NCBI GenBank assembly: GCA_902778625.1
Contig: CACYYM010000020.1
Span: 1-64,000, forward strand
DNA from: an uncultured Bacteroidales bacterium
Lineage (GTDB): Bacteria > Bacteroidota > Bacteroidia > Bacteroidales > Bacteroidaceae
Reading direction: 5' to 3'
Length of the DNA stretch: 64,000 bases
In this document: piece by piece, positions 17,978 to 26,581 of the stretch
Layout of the letters: every line of letters starts with the position of its first letter
Numbering within the stretch: position 1 is the first letter of the stretch
Program-made: the position numbers and the translations under genes
The notes under the pieces: model-generated
The model's input: the letters and a program-made list of their open reading frames with translations, nothing else
The model's database searches: none
What the model was told of the DNA's origin: nothing

Positions 17978-18861
17978 AAAAGACAATCGTCGGCATTGGT
18001 GAAGCCCTTTGGGACTGCTTGCCTGAAGGTCGCAAGTTAGGTGGCGCGCCAGCTAATTTCGCCTATCATGTCGGCCAGTTCGGCTGGCAAAGCGCAGTCG
18101 TTTCGGCAGTCGGTAACGATGCTCTTGGCGATGAAATACTGCAAATCTTCGACAAGGTGGGGCTTCCACATCACATCGCTCGCGTGGACAAGCCCACAGG
18201 AACCGTGCAGGTCACGCTTTCTGCCGAAGGCATTCCTTCATATGAAATATGCGAGGACGTGGCTTGGGACAACATACCTTGGACGTCAGATTTGGCAGCC
18301 CTTGCCGTTCGCACCAAAGCCGTCTGCTATGGCTCGTTGGCACAACGCTCGTCCGTCAGCCGCGCCACTATCAGGCAGTTCATCGCAGCAATGGGCGACG
18401 ACACCGAACGCATCTGCGACATCAACCTTCGTCAGCACTTCTATAGCCTCGAGATCATCGAAGAAAGCCTCCGCTGCGCCACGATGCTCAAGCTCAACGA
18501 CGAAGAGATAGCCGTCGTGTCAAAGCTTCTCGGACTTTTTGACGGCAGCATGGAAGAGCAGTGCCGACAGATATTGATGCGTTATCCGAAGTTGCGAATC
18601 GTCATCCTGACCTGCGGAGCCATTGGCAGTTATGTCTTCACGGCAGACGAGACGTCCTATATTCCGACGCCTAAAGTCGAGGTTGCCGACACTGTTGGAG
18701 CAGGCGACAGCTTCACCGCAACCTTTGTGGCACAGACACTTGCGGGCAAGAGTATACACGAAGCTCACGCCAAAGCCGTAGCCGTCAGCGCCTACGTTTG
18801 CACTCAGAACGGGGCAATGCCAAGCATACCTGCAGAGCTTTCAGAAAACTTCACACGTTAA
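17974..18861 (+). CDS. PfkB family carbohydrate kinase, fructokinase-like
   Basis: A 295-residue cytosolic sugar kinase. The N-terminal PfkB signature G-G-A-P-A-N-F-A lies at 23-30, and the C-terminal D-T-V-G-A-G-D-S-F holds the catalytic Asp245 and anion hole. Similarity in overall pattern is to bacterial fructokinases, but substrate specificity cannot be read from sequence. It overlaps the MCE gene by 4 bp. The final codons (N-F-T-R) and the TAA stop at 18859-18861 fall inside the first unit of a 22-bp period array, so the array has shaped the end of this gene. Confidence 0.85.
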   Translation: MKKTIVGIGEALWDCLPEGRKLGGAPANFAYHVGQFGWQSAVVSAVGNDALGDEILQIFDKVGLPHHIARVDKPTGTVQVTLSAEGIPSYEICEDVAWDNIPWTSDLAALAVRTKAVCYGSLAQRSSVSRATIRQFIAAMGDDTERICDINLRQHFYSLEIIEESLRCATMLKLNDEEIAVVSKLLGLFDGSMEEQCRQILMRYPKLRIVILTCGAIGSYVFTADETSYIPTPKVEVADTVGAGDSFTATFVAQTLAGKSIHEAHAKAVAVSAYVCTQNGAMPSIPAELSENFTR

Positions 18862-18975
18862 GTCGCACAACTTAACACGTTAAGTTTGTCATTCTAACAC
18901 GTTAACTTTGCCAACTTAACACGTGAAGTTTTAGCTCGACGCAAGTCAACTTTGTCAACTTCACACGTGAAGCTT
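18848..18975. repeat. 22-bp period array C (six units)
   Basis: CACGT cores at 18854, 18876, 18898, 18920 and 18964, plus CAAGT at 18942, are all exactly in 22-bp phase. The 18942 unit is the 25-bp motif also found at 4834 and 24552. The array overlaps the pfkB 3' end and abuts a terminator. Confidence 0.92.
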
Positions 18976-18981
18976 CCAGAC

Positions 18982-19016
18982 AAAAAAAAGGGAACAGGAT
19001 TTTTGTCCTGTTCCCC
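18982..19016 (-). terminator. Terminator of the glutaminase-family gene
   Basis: GGGAACAGGA (18990-18999) pairs with TCCTGTTCCC (19006-19015). On the minus strand the stem is followed by eight T residues, a standard intrinsic terminator 22 bp after the stop at 19038. It may also stop plus-strand reading. Confidence 0.9.
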
Positions 19017-19037
19017 TTGTGTTGTATGTGTCTTATG

Positions 19038-21551
19038 TTAGCGAAGAGTCTTATTCATGAGCACTCGCATCCAGTAGCCGCCGATGACAGAACGTGCCTT
19101 GAAGCCTGTCATGCGACCTGTCTTGGTGTCGTGCCAGTCGCTGATGGGTACGCGGCTTTCGGTCTCGTTGATGTACTTGTAGAGTGGCTCGACGAAAGCT
19201 TGGAAGTCCTTGTCGCTTTCAGCCATCGATGCGGACCACATGATCCAGTCGCTCTTGGTGTAATCTTTGCGGCAATCGAGCGGCAGACCAAACTTGTTCT
19301 GCTTCTTGAGGTAGTATTTTATCTCGGTCTGCATGGCATTGTTTGGGATGATGCCTGTCTTCCAAAGCTTGTCCCAAACCATATTGTACTTCTGGCTCCA
19401 CGTGTCGGCACCTGCGCCATATGCCAGTTCGTAGTGGTCTTTCACCTTCGTCTCCTTCTCCCAAGCGGCTGCCATCTCCTTCGCCTTTGCATTGTATTTC
19501 TCATAGACGTCGTCGAGTCCTTTCATCTTTGCAAGCTCGGCATAGCCAGCCACACCCATGATGGCTTTTATGGCGAGGTTGCAGTTGCCTGCCCAGTGCC
19601 CGGCGAAGTCGTCGGTGCAAAGCTGATTAGCGGGATGAAGTCCGTTTTCAACAAGGTAGTCGGCCCATGTGGTGATGAGGCGCCAGTACTTATCAACATA
19701 GAGGGTATTGCCTTCCTGTTTACAGATTTGAGCAGCGAGGGTAATCATGTTGCCTGCTTCTTCGAGCGGCATATCGCCGCCATAAACCTGTCCGTTTGCC
19801 TTGGGGTACTGCCCGAGGTCGTGTGCTGCGAAGGGCTTCGTCCAGCGTCCGGTGTAGCTGTATTCAAAGATGGAGGTCATCATGCCTTTTTGCAGTTCGG
19901 GGTTATAGCAGAGGTAGAGCGGTGCTTCTGGGTAGGTGAGGTCGACGGTATTGACGCAGCCGTTGGAGTTATTCTCTTTCGAGAAGAAGAGGACATTGCC
20001 TTCATCGTCTCGGAAGAGCTTGTGTGCAGCGTTGACGTGACGGTAGGAGCCAGAGAGAATCTCTGCATACTTGATGCCTCCAGCTGCAAGAGCGTCGTCG
20101 TAGATAGTCTTGTCCATCTGTCGGCACCGCTGCATGATGCTGTTGTAATTGCTTTTCATGCGGTCGAACATATCGTAGATGCTGACGCTGCCCTCGTGTG
20201 CCCAATAGCCTTTGTAACGCTTGTAGAAGTACTCGATGTCCCAAATCTCATCGTAACCAATCATGGCAAAGCTGCTGGCTTGTTCTGTCGTGCCGAAGTC
20301 ATGGACGTAAGCCAGAGTTGGCAACGACACTTGCTTCTGGCAAACGACTTGTCGCTCGCCGCGTGGTAAGCGACCATCTGCAAGGAACTGCGTCTTGATG
20401 TCAGCATCGGAAGCAAGGCAAAGACGACCATTTGTGCCTGCAAGATAGACATAACCCCAGTCGATGCAGATGCCGTCGCCTGTCTTTGCAAGGATGGGTT
20501 GTTGTATGGTGCCTGCCTTGAGGTACTGTGTACCGTTCTTGAACTCCATGTTCGAGATGGTAGGTTGTTGTATCTTGTTGACTGCCATCTGCGGTGTCGT
20601 GGACAAGTAGAACTTGACGCTGTGGCGCTTGCCGTCAGCAGAACGTACCTGATAGGAGATGTAGTTGATGGGCGCGGAAAGCAGGTCGTAGTCGTCGATG
20701 ATGTGTGGTGCGGTGAAGACGACGTCGAGTTCAACAGGACCGCAACCGAAGGTGTAGTAGGTGTTGCAGGCAAGCACGTCCACGCTCTTCTGCTCAGCCG
20801 TCACAATCTTATCGTTGCCCTTTGCAATGTTGCGGAAAATACCGAAGTCAACCAACGCGCCGCCCGTCTTGTTGTAACAATGCACGGCAAAGACGTTCTT
20901 GCCTTCCTTGAGCAGGTTTGCCTTGTTGCCATCCAGACGAACTACCACGCCATCAACATAGTCCATGATGCCTGTGGCAGCTTTTGTGCCGTTGATGTAT
21001 ATCTCGCAAGCATCGTCGTGAGAGAAGATGAGGTAAAGGTCGCCTTGCAGTTGGCTGGCTGTCAGGTCAACGGTACGGCGCACCCAAATGTCGTTGTCCT
21101 CTTTCGTCCAAGAGGTTCTGATGTTGTCGTAGTTATCGGAACCAAAGGCGCCCTTGCCGTTCTTCCATGAAGAGGCATCGAAGTCTGGCTTTATCCAGTT
21201 GTCGGCAGGCTTCGTGTCGGTGTACATTGCCTCCCATTCTGCTTCGTTTGCCATAGGGACGACGCTTTCCATAAGTGTCCTTTGGGCAGCTCCCATCCAA
21301 CGATAGACAGTGCCATCAACATAAAGCAGACCTTCCAGAGGCTTCTCGTCGTTCGTCCAATGGCGTGTACTGCCGTCGGTTAACTTGTCGTAGGGACTCC
21401 AAACAGAGAAGTAGGGGTCACTTACCACCAATGGAACACTGGGCAGACGAAGGTCCGTCTGCTTGTAAGGTTTGAAGAATTCAGCACTTTGCGCCAAACT
21501 CGTCAGACAGATTGCAACAAGAGCAATCGATACAACAATCTTTTTCACCAT
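19038..21551 (-). CDS. Secreted GtaA-like glutaminase family protein (DUF4965/DUF5127/DUF1793 type)
   Basis: An 837-residue exported protein with a signal peptide (1-20). It begins with the family pattern R-L-P-S-V-P-L-V-V-S-D-P-Y-F-S-V-W-S, then contains a jelly-roll insert (about 115-200, with F-S-H-D-D-A-C-E-I-Y-I-N-G). The C-terminal alpha/alpha barrel carries A-H-D-L-G-Q-Y-P, M-P-L-E-E-A-G-N-M and D-D-F-A-G-H. These are hallmarks of fungal and bacterial GtaA-like proteins annotated as glutaminases, although many Bacteroidetes members may act on glycans. It lies just after the polysaccharide locus on the same strand and has its own terminator. Confidence 0.85.
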   Translation of the reverse strand: MVKKIVVSIALVAICLTSLAQSAEFFKPYKQTDLRLPSVPLVVSDPYFSVWSPYDKLTDGSTRHWTNDEKPLEGLLYVDGTVYRWMGAAQRTLMESVVPMANEAEWEAMYTDTKPADNWIKPDFDASSWKNGKGAFGSDNYDNIRTSWTKEDNDIWVRRTVDLTASQLQGDLYLIFSHDDACEIYINGTKAATGIMDYVDGVVVRLDGNKANLLKEGKNVFAVHCYNKTGGALVDFGIFRNIAKGNDKIVTAEQKSVDVLACNTYYTFGCGPVELDVVFTAPHIIDDYDLLSAPINYISYQVRSADGKRHSVKFYLSTTPQMAVNKIQQPTISNMEFKNGTQYLKAGTIQQPILAKTGDGICIDWGYVYLAGTNGRLCLASDADIKTQFLADGRLPRGERQVVCQKQVSLPTLAYVHDFGTTEQASSFAMIGYDEIWDIEYFYKRYKGYWAHEGSVSIYDMFDRMKSNYNSIMQRCRQMDKTIYDDALAAGGIKYAEILSGSYRHVNAAHKLFRDDEGNVLFFSKENNSNGCVNTVDLTYPEAPLYLCYNPELQKGMMTSIFEYSYTGRWTKPFAAHDLGQYPKANGQVYGGDMPLEEAGNMITLAAQICKQEGNTLYVDKYWRLITTWADYLVENGLHPANQLCTDDFAGHWAGNCNLAIKAIMGVAGYAELAKMKGLDDVYEKYNAKAKEMAAAWEKETKVKDHYELAYGAGADTWSQKYNMVWDKLWKTGIIPNNAMQTEIKYYLKKQNKFGLPLDCRKDYTKSDWIMWSASMAESDKDFQAFVEPLYKYINETESRVPISDWHDTKTGRMTGFKARSVIGGYWMRVLMNKTLR

Positions 21552-21575
21552 TTTTGATTTTTGATTTTTGAATTT
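21551..21575. repeat. Heptamer run (TTTTTGA) before the glutaminase-family gene
   Basis: ATTTTTGA-TTTTTGA-TTTTTGA spans the start codon region of the 19038-21551 gene. It has the same 7-bp period as other pre-start repeats. Confidence 0.6.
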
Positions 21576-21591
21576 AATATTTTTGAGTTAA

Positions 21592-22989
21592 TTAATATGC
21601 ATTATCTTCTCCGTGAATGGCATTATAGATGGTCTTCCAAATGATGAAGAGATCAAGGGCAAAAGTCCAATGCTCGATGTACCAGATGTCTTTTTTGACG
21701 CGACCTTCCATCTGCCACAGCTCCGAAGTCTCTCCACGGAAGCCTGTCACTTGAGCATAACCTGTGATGCCAGGCTTTGCAAAGTGGCGTACCATGTAAC
21801 TTCCAATGAGCTGGCTGTATTGCTCGGTATGTTTGAGCATATGTGGGCGCGGACCTACGATGCTCATATTGCCCAGCCAAACGTTGATGAATTGTGGCAA
21901 CTCATCGACACTGGTGCGACGCATGAACTCTCCAATGCGGGTCTTTCGCGGGTCGTCCTTTGTGGCTTGCACTTTGTCGCTATCAACATTGACGCGCATT
22001 GAGCGGAATTTGTAGCAGTAGAAGTCTTTGCCATTCAATCCTGAACGCTTTTGTTTGAAGAATACAGGGCCGGGCGAGCTCAACTTGATGAGTGTGCCAA
22101 AGATAATAAAAACGAGGGGGAAGATGGTTACAAGGAAGATGCTGGATACGATGAAGTCGAAAGCACGCTTGATGATGCGGTTGCCCAATAGTGACAGTGG
22201 CTCGTTGTGCAGGCTGAAGACTGGTGTGCCGTCCATCAAATTGAGGGCCATCGTGTGCCGCTGATAGTTGAAAGCATCGGGGATGTGATTATAGCGAACG
22301 ATATGTTGTGCGCATGTCTGCATGACTTTGTTTATCAAATCGTTTTGCGACGAAGGAAGAAGGCAAAAGACTTGATGCAACAGATGTTCTTTGATATAGG
22401 CAAGAGCGTCTTCTGGTTTTCCAAGGTAGTTTTTGTCTGTCACTAATGTACGTGGCTCATCGGCAAAGTAACCTTTTACGTTGAAACCGGTTGTCGGGTC
22501 GGATTCCATCTTTTTGTAGAGTTCGCTTGCGACGTTGATATTGCCAATGAATATGACGTTCATGGTGTTGCGGCCACGTTTACGGAAATATCTGATGCAC
22601 TTCCTCAGTATCCAACGATAAAGGCAAAGGAAAAGGATAATGAATCCATAGAAGGGCAACATGAAGTCCCACGTCATCAAAGGCCAGCGGAACACCCACA
22701 TGACCATAAGACTAAGCACAATGAAAAGTGTGGTGCTGAACATAAAGCTTCGCAGTAACTGGTCGCCACGCACGAAGCGGTCATAGATATGATGACGGCT
22801 TTGGAGGTCGCATAGTATATATACCAGTGACATGAGCAACATCAGACGTTTGTAGTGCGGTGTCGTGACGTTTCCCATGCTTTGATACATAAAGGACATG
22901 GTCAATAGGGCAGCATTAAGTGCTAATAACTCGCCTGCCAGTATTATCCAGCGTATGCTGCCATCGGATGTTTTGTTTTCTCTAACCAT
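21592..22989 (-). CDS. WcaJ-type undecaprenyl-phosphate sugar phosphotransferase
   Basis: A 465-residue polyprenyl glycosylphosphotransferase that loads the first sugar-1-phosphate onto undecaprenyl phosphate. The N-terminal half has four hydrophobic helices and a CoA-binding-like domain. The C-terminal catalytic half has K-R-A-F-D-F, S-P-G-P-V-F-F-K-Q-K-R-S-G, Y-K-F-R-S-M-R, R-R-T-S-V-D-E-L-P-Q-F and V-G-P-R-P. It is the last gene of the polysaccharide locus. Its start overlaps the preceding gene's stop by one base (TAATG), which implies translational coupling. Confidence 0.93.
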   Translation of the reverse strand: MVRENKTSDGSIRWIILAGELLALNAALLTMSFMYQSMGNVTTPHYKRLMLLMSLVYILCDLQSRHHIYDRFVRGDQLLRSFMFSTTLFIVLSLMVMWVFRWPLMTWDFMLPFYGFIILFLCLYRWILRKCIRYFRKRGRNTMNVIFIGNINVASELYKKMESDPTTGFNVKGYFADEPRTLVTDKNYLGKPEDALAYIKEHLLHQVFCLLPSSQNDLINKVMQTCAQHIVRYNHIPDAFNYQRHTMALNLMDGTPVFSLHNEPLSLLGNRIIKRAFDFIVSSIFLVTIFPLVFIIFGTLIKLSSPGPVFFKQKRSGLNGKDFYCYKFRSMRVNVDSDKVQATKDDPRKTRIGEFMRRTSVDELPQFINVWLGNMSIVGPRPHMLKHTEQYSQLIGSYMVRHFAKPGITGYAQVTGFRGETSELWQMEGRVKKDIWYIEHWTFALDLFIIWKTIYNAIHGEDNAY

Positions 22990-24068
22990 TACAGATATCC
23001 GTTAATAAGTCTCCAAATGTATTGTGTTATTCGATAATATGGATGCCAGAACACTTCTCTCGGATATTGTCCGATGAGACGCCAGCTCCATCGTGTGCCC
23101 CAGGTCAGTCGTTTCCACCGACTCATCTCGGCCCAATTGCCAACACGTTCGTCGGCGTGCCCGAAGTTGCCTGCTCTCATCACTTCGCTCAAAAGGAAGC
23201 GTCCACGCCTCTCATCAGGCTCGGCAAGCATCTGTTCTTGAGGCATATAGAATATTTCGCCAAGGACCCACATTAAAGCTTGGCAGAAGCCCGTCAGTCC
23301 GAGGTCTTTAATGACCGGTAAGACTTTCTTCTTGAGATTCTCTCCTTCTGTCGAGGTAAGGACTTTACTCAGATAATAGTAGTCGAGCAACTGCCTGAGC
23401 CCTATGCCTTCGTAGAAGAGGTGGCGATAGATGTGACTCAGCTGGAACACCAGATTCATCTCGTCGTTGGGGATGTTAACGATGCCTTCGCCAGGCAGCT
23501 CGACTTGTTTCGGCTTCTTCAACTGCTCGCGGAAGTATTGTTGCATCTTCCTGTCCTTGAACGGGTCGTAAAGGAAACTTGGCAGGAAGTGCACTTCTAT
23601 GGGTGTGTCTTTGCGGACGGGGAACTCCATTTCGATACGTGTCACCTCTAAGTTTGGGAAATGACTGCGTATGTAATCAGCGATCTTCCGCCGATTCCCG
23701 TCAAGCCATATGTCGATGTCGCCGGGAACACGGAGCATTGGATCTGGGTAGAGTAGGGCGTTGCCCTGTCCTTTGAGGATGACGTTCCTGTAACCCAACT
23801 TTTCCCAACGTTGGCTGACCCAAACTGTGTCGTGATTGAGGCGTTTGTTGTCGCAGATAATTTTCTGGACAGATGCATGCCAATCGATGAGCAGCTGACG
23901 TGGTGGTTTCTGGTCTGACGAGAGTCGGCACAGGCCTTCATACATGATACCCAACAGGGTCTGCTGTTTCGCTTCTTCAAACAACTCGTGCCATTCCTCG
24001 TCGGAAGGTGTGTGGCTGAACGTTTCTTGCCTGCCTAAAGCGATGCGTATGAACTCGAAGAAAAGCAT
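22989..24068 (-). CDS. Nucleotidyltransferase family protein (NTP_transf_5 type)
   Basis: A 359-residue protein with the pattern L-K-G-Q-G-N-A-L-L-Y-P-D followed by G-D-I-D-I-W, the G-D-x-D metal motif of the nucleotidyltransferase superfamily, in the form typical of PF14907. Members often sit in capsule or O-antigen loci, but their reaction is not established. It is coupled to wcaJ by a 1-base overlap and follows wbuC on the same strand. Confidence 0.75.
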   Translation of the reverse strand: MLFFEFIRIALGRQETFSHTPSDEEWHELFEEAKQQTLLGIMYEGLCRLSSDQKPPRQLLIDWHASVQKIICDNKRLNHDTVWVSQRWEKLGYRNVILKGQGNALLYPDPMLRVPGDIDIWLDGNRRKIADYIRSHFPNLEVTRIEMEFPVRKDTPIEVHFLPSFLYDPFKDRKMQQYFREQLKKPKQVELPGEGIVNIPNDEMNLVFQLSHIYRHLFYEGIGLRQLLDYYYLSKVLTSTEGENLKKKVLPVIKDLGLTGFCQALMWVLGEIFYMPQEQMLAEPDERRGRFLLSEVMRAGNFGHADERVGNWAEMSRWKRLTWGTRWSWRLIGQYPREVFWHPYYRITQYIWRLINGYL

Positions 24069-24071
24069 TTT

Positions 24072-24108
24072 TTACTTCTTCACCTTTTCACTTTTTCACT
24101 TTTCTATG
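24072..24108. repeat. 8-bp period repeat (TTTTCACY)
   Basis: TTCACC-TTTTCACT-TTTTCACT fills the gap between the nucleotidyltransferase start and wbuC, and contains the wbuC stop codon. A similar run lies in the signal peptide of the metallophosphatase at 55890. Confidence 0.6.
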
Positions 24109-24491
24109 GTGTCTTCCTCTCGTCTCGGCTCGAACGGTCCGTCTTTTGCCTCGAAGAGAATCGTGCCGGGTTCCAGGCACTCCAGATTGTGCCAGACTCC
24201 TTTCGGGATGTTCATTGCAGAAGGTTCAGTGCCGGCTTTCAGTACGACGCTTTCCGTCAGGTTGCCTTTGTCGTCATAGAACATCTCCTTGATGCTTCCG
24301 CGCATCATGACAATCGTCTCGCAGGTAGTTGTATGTCTGTGGATGGGGAGCACTGTCCCTGGTTCCATTGCATTGAGCATGCGTTGGCTCTGGTCATCCG
24401 GAGATGTCCTGAGGTCATAATTCATTCGAAGTCGCTCGTTGGTTTTAGCCTTTGCGCTGAGTGCGTCAAGTATTTCTGTCGTGAGTACCAT
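24096..24491 (-). CDS. wbuC: WbuC family cupin
   Basis: A 131-residue single-domain cupin. The first cupin motif is P-I-H-R-H-T-T-T-C-E-T-I-V-M-M-R-G with two His and one Glu as likely metal ligands, and the second is G-V-W-H-N-L-E. The end F-E-A-K-D-G-P-F-E-P is characteristic of WbuC proteins, which occur in O-antigen clusters with unknown function. It lies within the polysaccharide operon. The gap on its 5' side is a 22-bp period array. Confidence 0.85.
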   Translation of the reverse strand: MVLTTEILDALSAKAKTNERLRMNYDLRTSPDDQSQRMLNAMEPGTVLPIHRHTTTCETIVMMRGSIKEMFYDDKGNLTESVVLKAGTEPSAMNIPKGVWHNLECLEPGTILFEAKDGPFEPRREEDTIEK

Positions 24492-24532
24492 GTTGTTGTT
24501 TATTAAGTGTTTAGCGTTTCTTTCTGTAATGC

Positions 24533-24656
24533 CACAAGTGAAGTTGCAAAAGTTGACTCGTGTAAAGCTAAAACTTCACGTGTGAAGTCGACGAAGTTCA
24601 CGTGTGAAGTTGCCGAAGTTCACGTGTGAAGTTGCCGAAGTTCACGTGAGAAGTTT
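24533..24656. repeat. 22-bp period array D (six units)
   Basis: Cores start at 24535 (CAAGTG), 24557 (CTCGTG), 24577, 24599, 24621 and 24643 (CACGTG). Spacing is 22 bp except one 20-bp step. The last units read GTTCACGTGTGAAGTTGCC. The array sits between the CpsF-like gene and wbuC inside the polysaccharide transcription unit. Confidence 0.9.
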
Positions 24657-24662
24657 TTCTGA

Positions 24663-25397
24663 CTATTGTGAGCCCTTCCTTTCCTTATATATATAATATA
24701 GGAACTTTGTGTTGCCGATGATGTAGCGTCTCCACATGCGCCGGGGCTCCATAAGCAGGCGGTAGAGCCATTCCAGCGAATGCTCCTGCCACCACAACGG
24801 GGCTCGTTTCACCGTTCCTGCATAGAAGTCGAACACTGCGCCGATAGTTCCACAATGGCAATGGATGTCGAGTTCGTGCCAATGACGATACGCCCACTTC
24901 TCCTGCTTTGGTGCCGTCATTCCAATCCAGAGCAGGTCTGGGTCGGCATCGTTGATGGCGCGTATCATCGCCTGGTTGTCCTCGGCAGAGAACTCCGGCT
25001 TGTAGGGTGGGGAATAAGTGATGATCTCCATCTTCGGAAAGTCATGCGCAGCCCGTTTCCGAATCAGCGACAACACCTTTTCGCTCGAGCCGAGGAACAT
25101 CACCTTGGGAGTTGCGATTCTTTGGCTAATGGCCTGCATCTCGAACATAAACAAGTCCCATCCTGCGATGCGCTGTTGTGGCTGGCTCTTTGCCTTCAGC
25201 CATCGGCAGGCTTTAACAATGCCGGCACCGTCCGGCATCAGAAAGTCGCATTTGCGGAGCGCCTCAGCAAAGAAACCATCTTGTTGAGCCACGACATATG
25301 AATAGGCATAAATCGTGTTGATGAGCGTCTTGCCTTCAGGAATTTGTTTCAGCCTGGCACGTGATTCAACAATCTGTATGTCTTTCAGTCTCAGCAT
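24663..25397 (-). CDS. WecG/TagA/CpsF family glycosyltransferase 1
   Basis: About 244 residues of GT26 type, transferring N-acetylmannosamine or N-acetylmannosaminuronic acid onto a lipid-linked acceptor. Motifs: D-G-A-G-I-V, the R-I-A-G-W-D-L-F segment, and W-I-G-M-T-A-P-K-Q-E-K-W with the C-terminal V-K-R-A-P-L-W-W-Q. The start M-L-R-L-K-D-I was chosen because it lies 2 bp after the wecB stop; an in-frame ATG at 25436 would overlap wecB by 37 bp. It is paired with wecB and wecC, which make its probable donor. Confidence 0.85.
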   Translation of the reverse strand: MLRLKDIQIVESRARLKQIPEGKTLINTIYAYSYVVAQQDGFFAEALRKCDFLMPDGAGIVKACRWLKAKSQPQQRIAGWDLFMFEMQAISQRIATPKVMFLGSSEKVLSLIRKRAAHDFPKMEIITYSPPYKPEFSAEDNQAMIRAINDADPDLLWIGMTAPKQEKWAYRHWHELDIHCHCGTIGAVFDFYAGTVKRAPLWWQEHSLEWLYRLLMEPRRMWRRYIIGNTKFLYYIYKERKGSQ

Positions 25398-25399
25398 CT

Positions 25400-26557
25400 T
25401 TATATCATCGTCAGTGCAGCAACTATTCTTTTGCATGCCTTGCCGTCTCCGTAAGGATTGACCGCCTTGCTCATCTTCTCGTAGGCAGATTCATTTTCAA
25501 GCAGTGTACTTACCTCGTTTACAATCAGATCGTGGTTGGTTCCAACCAAATGTACGGTACCGCTCTCAAGTGCTTCGGGACGCTCTGTGGTGTCGCGCAT
25601 CACAAGAACAGGCTTGCCAAGACCAGGTGCCTCTTCCTGTATGCCGCCACTGTCGGTAAGGACAACTGTGGATTTCTCCATCAAGTAAACAAACTCAAGA
25701 TATTGCAAAGGCTCGATAAAGAAGAAATTCTTATATGCTTTCAGATTGTCGCCAAATACTTCGTGAATAGGTTTGCGCACATTCGGGTTCAGGTGCATGG
25801 GATACACAAAGTCCACGTTAGGATATTTCTCCGAAAGGTCTTTCATGGCAGTCACCATACTGATGAAACCCTCTCCGAAGTTCTCGCGGCGATGACCGGT
25901 GATGAGCACAAGTTTCTTCCCACCGTCCAAGCGACTTATGTCATAGCCAGCAGCCCTCAGTACGTTGCCTTGCTCATCTGCCAAAGCTTTGTTGCTCTTC
26001 AATTTCTCAACAACCATGTGCAATGCATCAATGACAGTATTGCCGGTCACATAGACTTTTCCATGTGATGCTTCCTCCTTCAAATTCTTTTCACTGAGTG
26101 GCGTAGGAGCAAAATTGTATGTAGCAATACGACTTGTAATCTGTCTGTTCATCTCTTCTGGCCACGGACTATAAATGTTATGCGTCCTGAGACCAGCCTC
26201 GACGTGTCCTACCGGGATTTGCTGGTAGAAAGCAGCAAGTGCGGCAGCAGTGCTTGTGGTAGTATCTCCGTGAACCAGCACCACATCGGGCTTGACTTCT
26301 TTCAGCACATCACGCATGCCGGTAAGCACTCGCGCTGTTACATCATACAGATCTTGCCCTTGCTTCATGATATTCAGATCATAGTCAGGTGTCACTTCAA
26401 AGATTCGCAACACCTGATCTAACATCTCTCGGTGCTGGCCTGTTACGCAAACGATAGTCTCAAATTCGTTTGGATTCATCTGGAACTCCTTCACCAAAGG
26501 ACACATTTTTATGGCTTCCGGTCGCGTCCCAAACACCAACATTACTTTTTTCATCAT
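25400..26557 (-). CDS. wecB: UDP-N-acetylglucosamine 2-epimerase WecB
   Basis: A 385-residue non-hydrolysing epimerase that converts UDP-GlcNAc to UDP-ManNAc. It has the N-terminal G-T-R-P-E-A-I-K-M (10-18), V-H-G-D-T-T-T-S, H-V-E-A-G-L-R, the G-H-R-R-E-N loop and D-S-G-G-I-Q-E-E-A near the C-terminus. With WecC downstream of its product, it feeds ManNAcA into the surface polysaccharide. It is tightly spaced with both neighbours in the operon. Confidence 0.95.
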   Translation of the reverse strand: MMKKVMLVFGTRPEAIKMCPLVKEFQMNPNEFETIVCVTGQHREMLDQVLRIFEVTPDYDLNIMKQGQDLYDVTARVLTGMRDVLKEVKPDVVLVHGDTTTSTAAALAAFYQQIPVGHVEAGLRTHNIYSPWPEEMNRQITSRIATYNFAPTPLSEKNLKEEASHGKVYVTGNTVIDALHMVVEKLKSNKALADEQGNVLRAAGYDISRLDGGKKLVLITGHRRENFGEGFISMVTAMKDLSEKYPNVDFVYPMHLNPNVRKPIHEVFGDNLKAYKNFFFIEPLQYLEFVYLMEKSTVVLTDSGGIQEEAPGLGKPVLVMRDTTERPEALESGTVHLVGTNHDLIVNEVSTLLENESAYEKMSKAVNPYGDGKACKRIVAALTMI

Positions 26558-26581
26558 TAAAATTCTTATTTCTCCTGTCGA

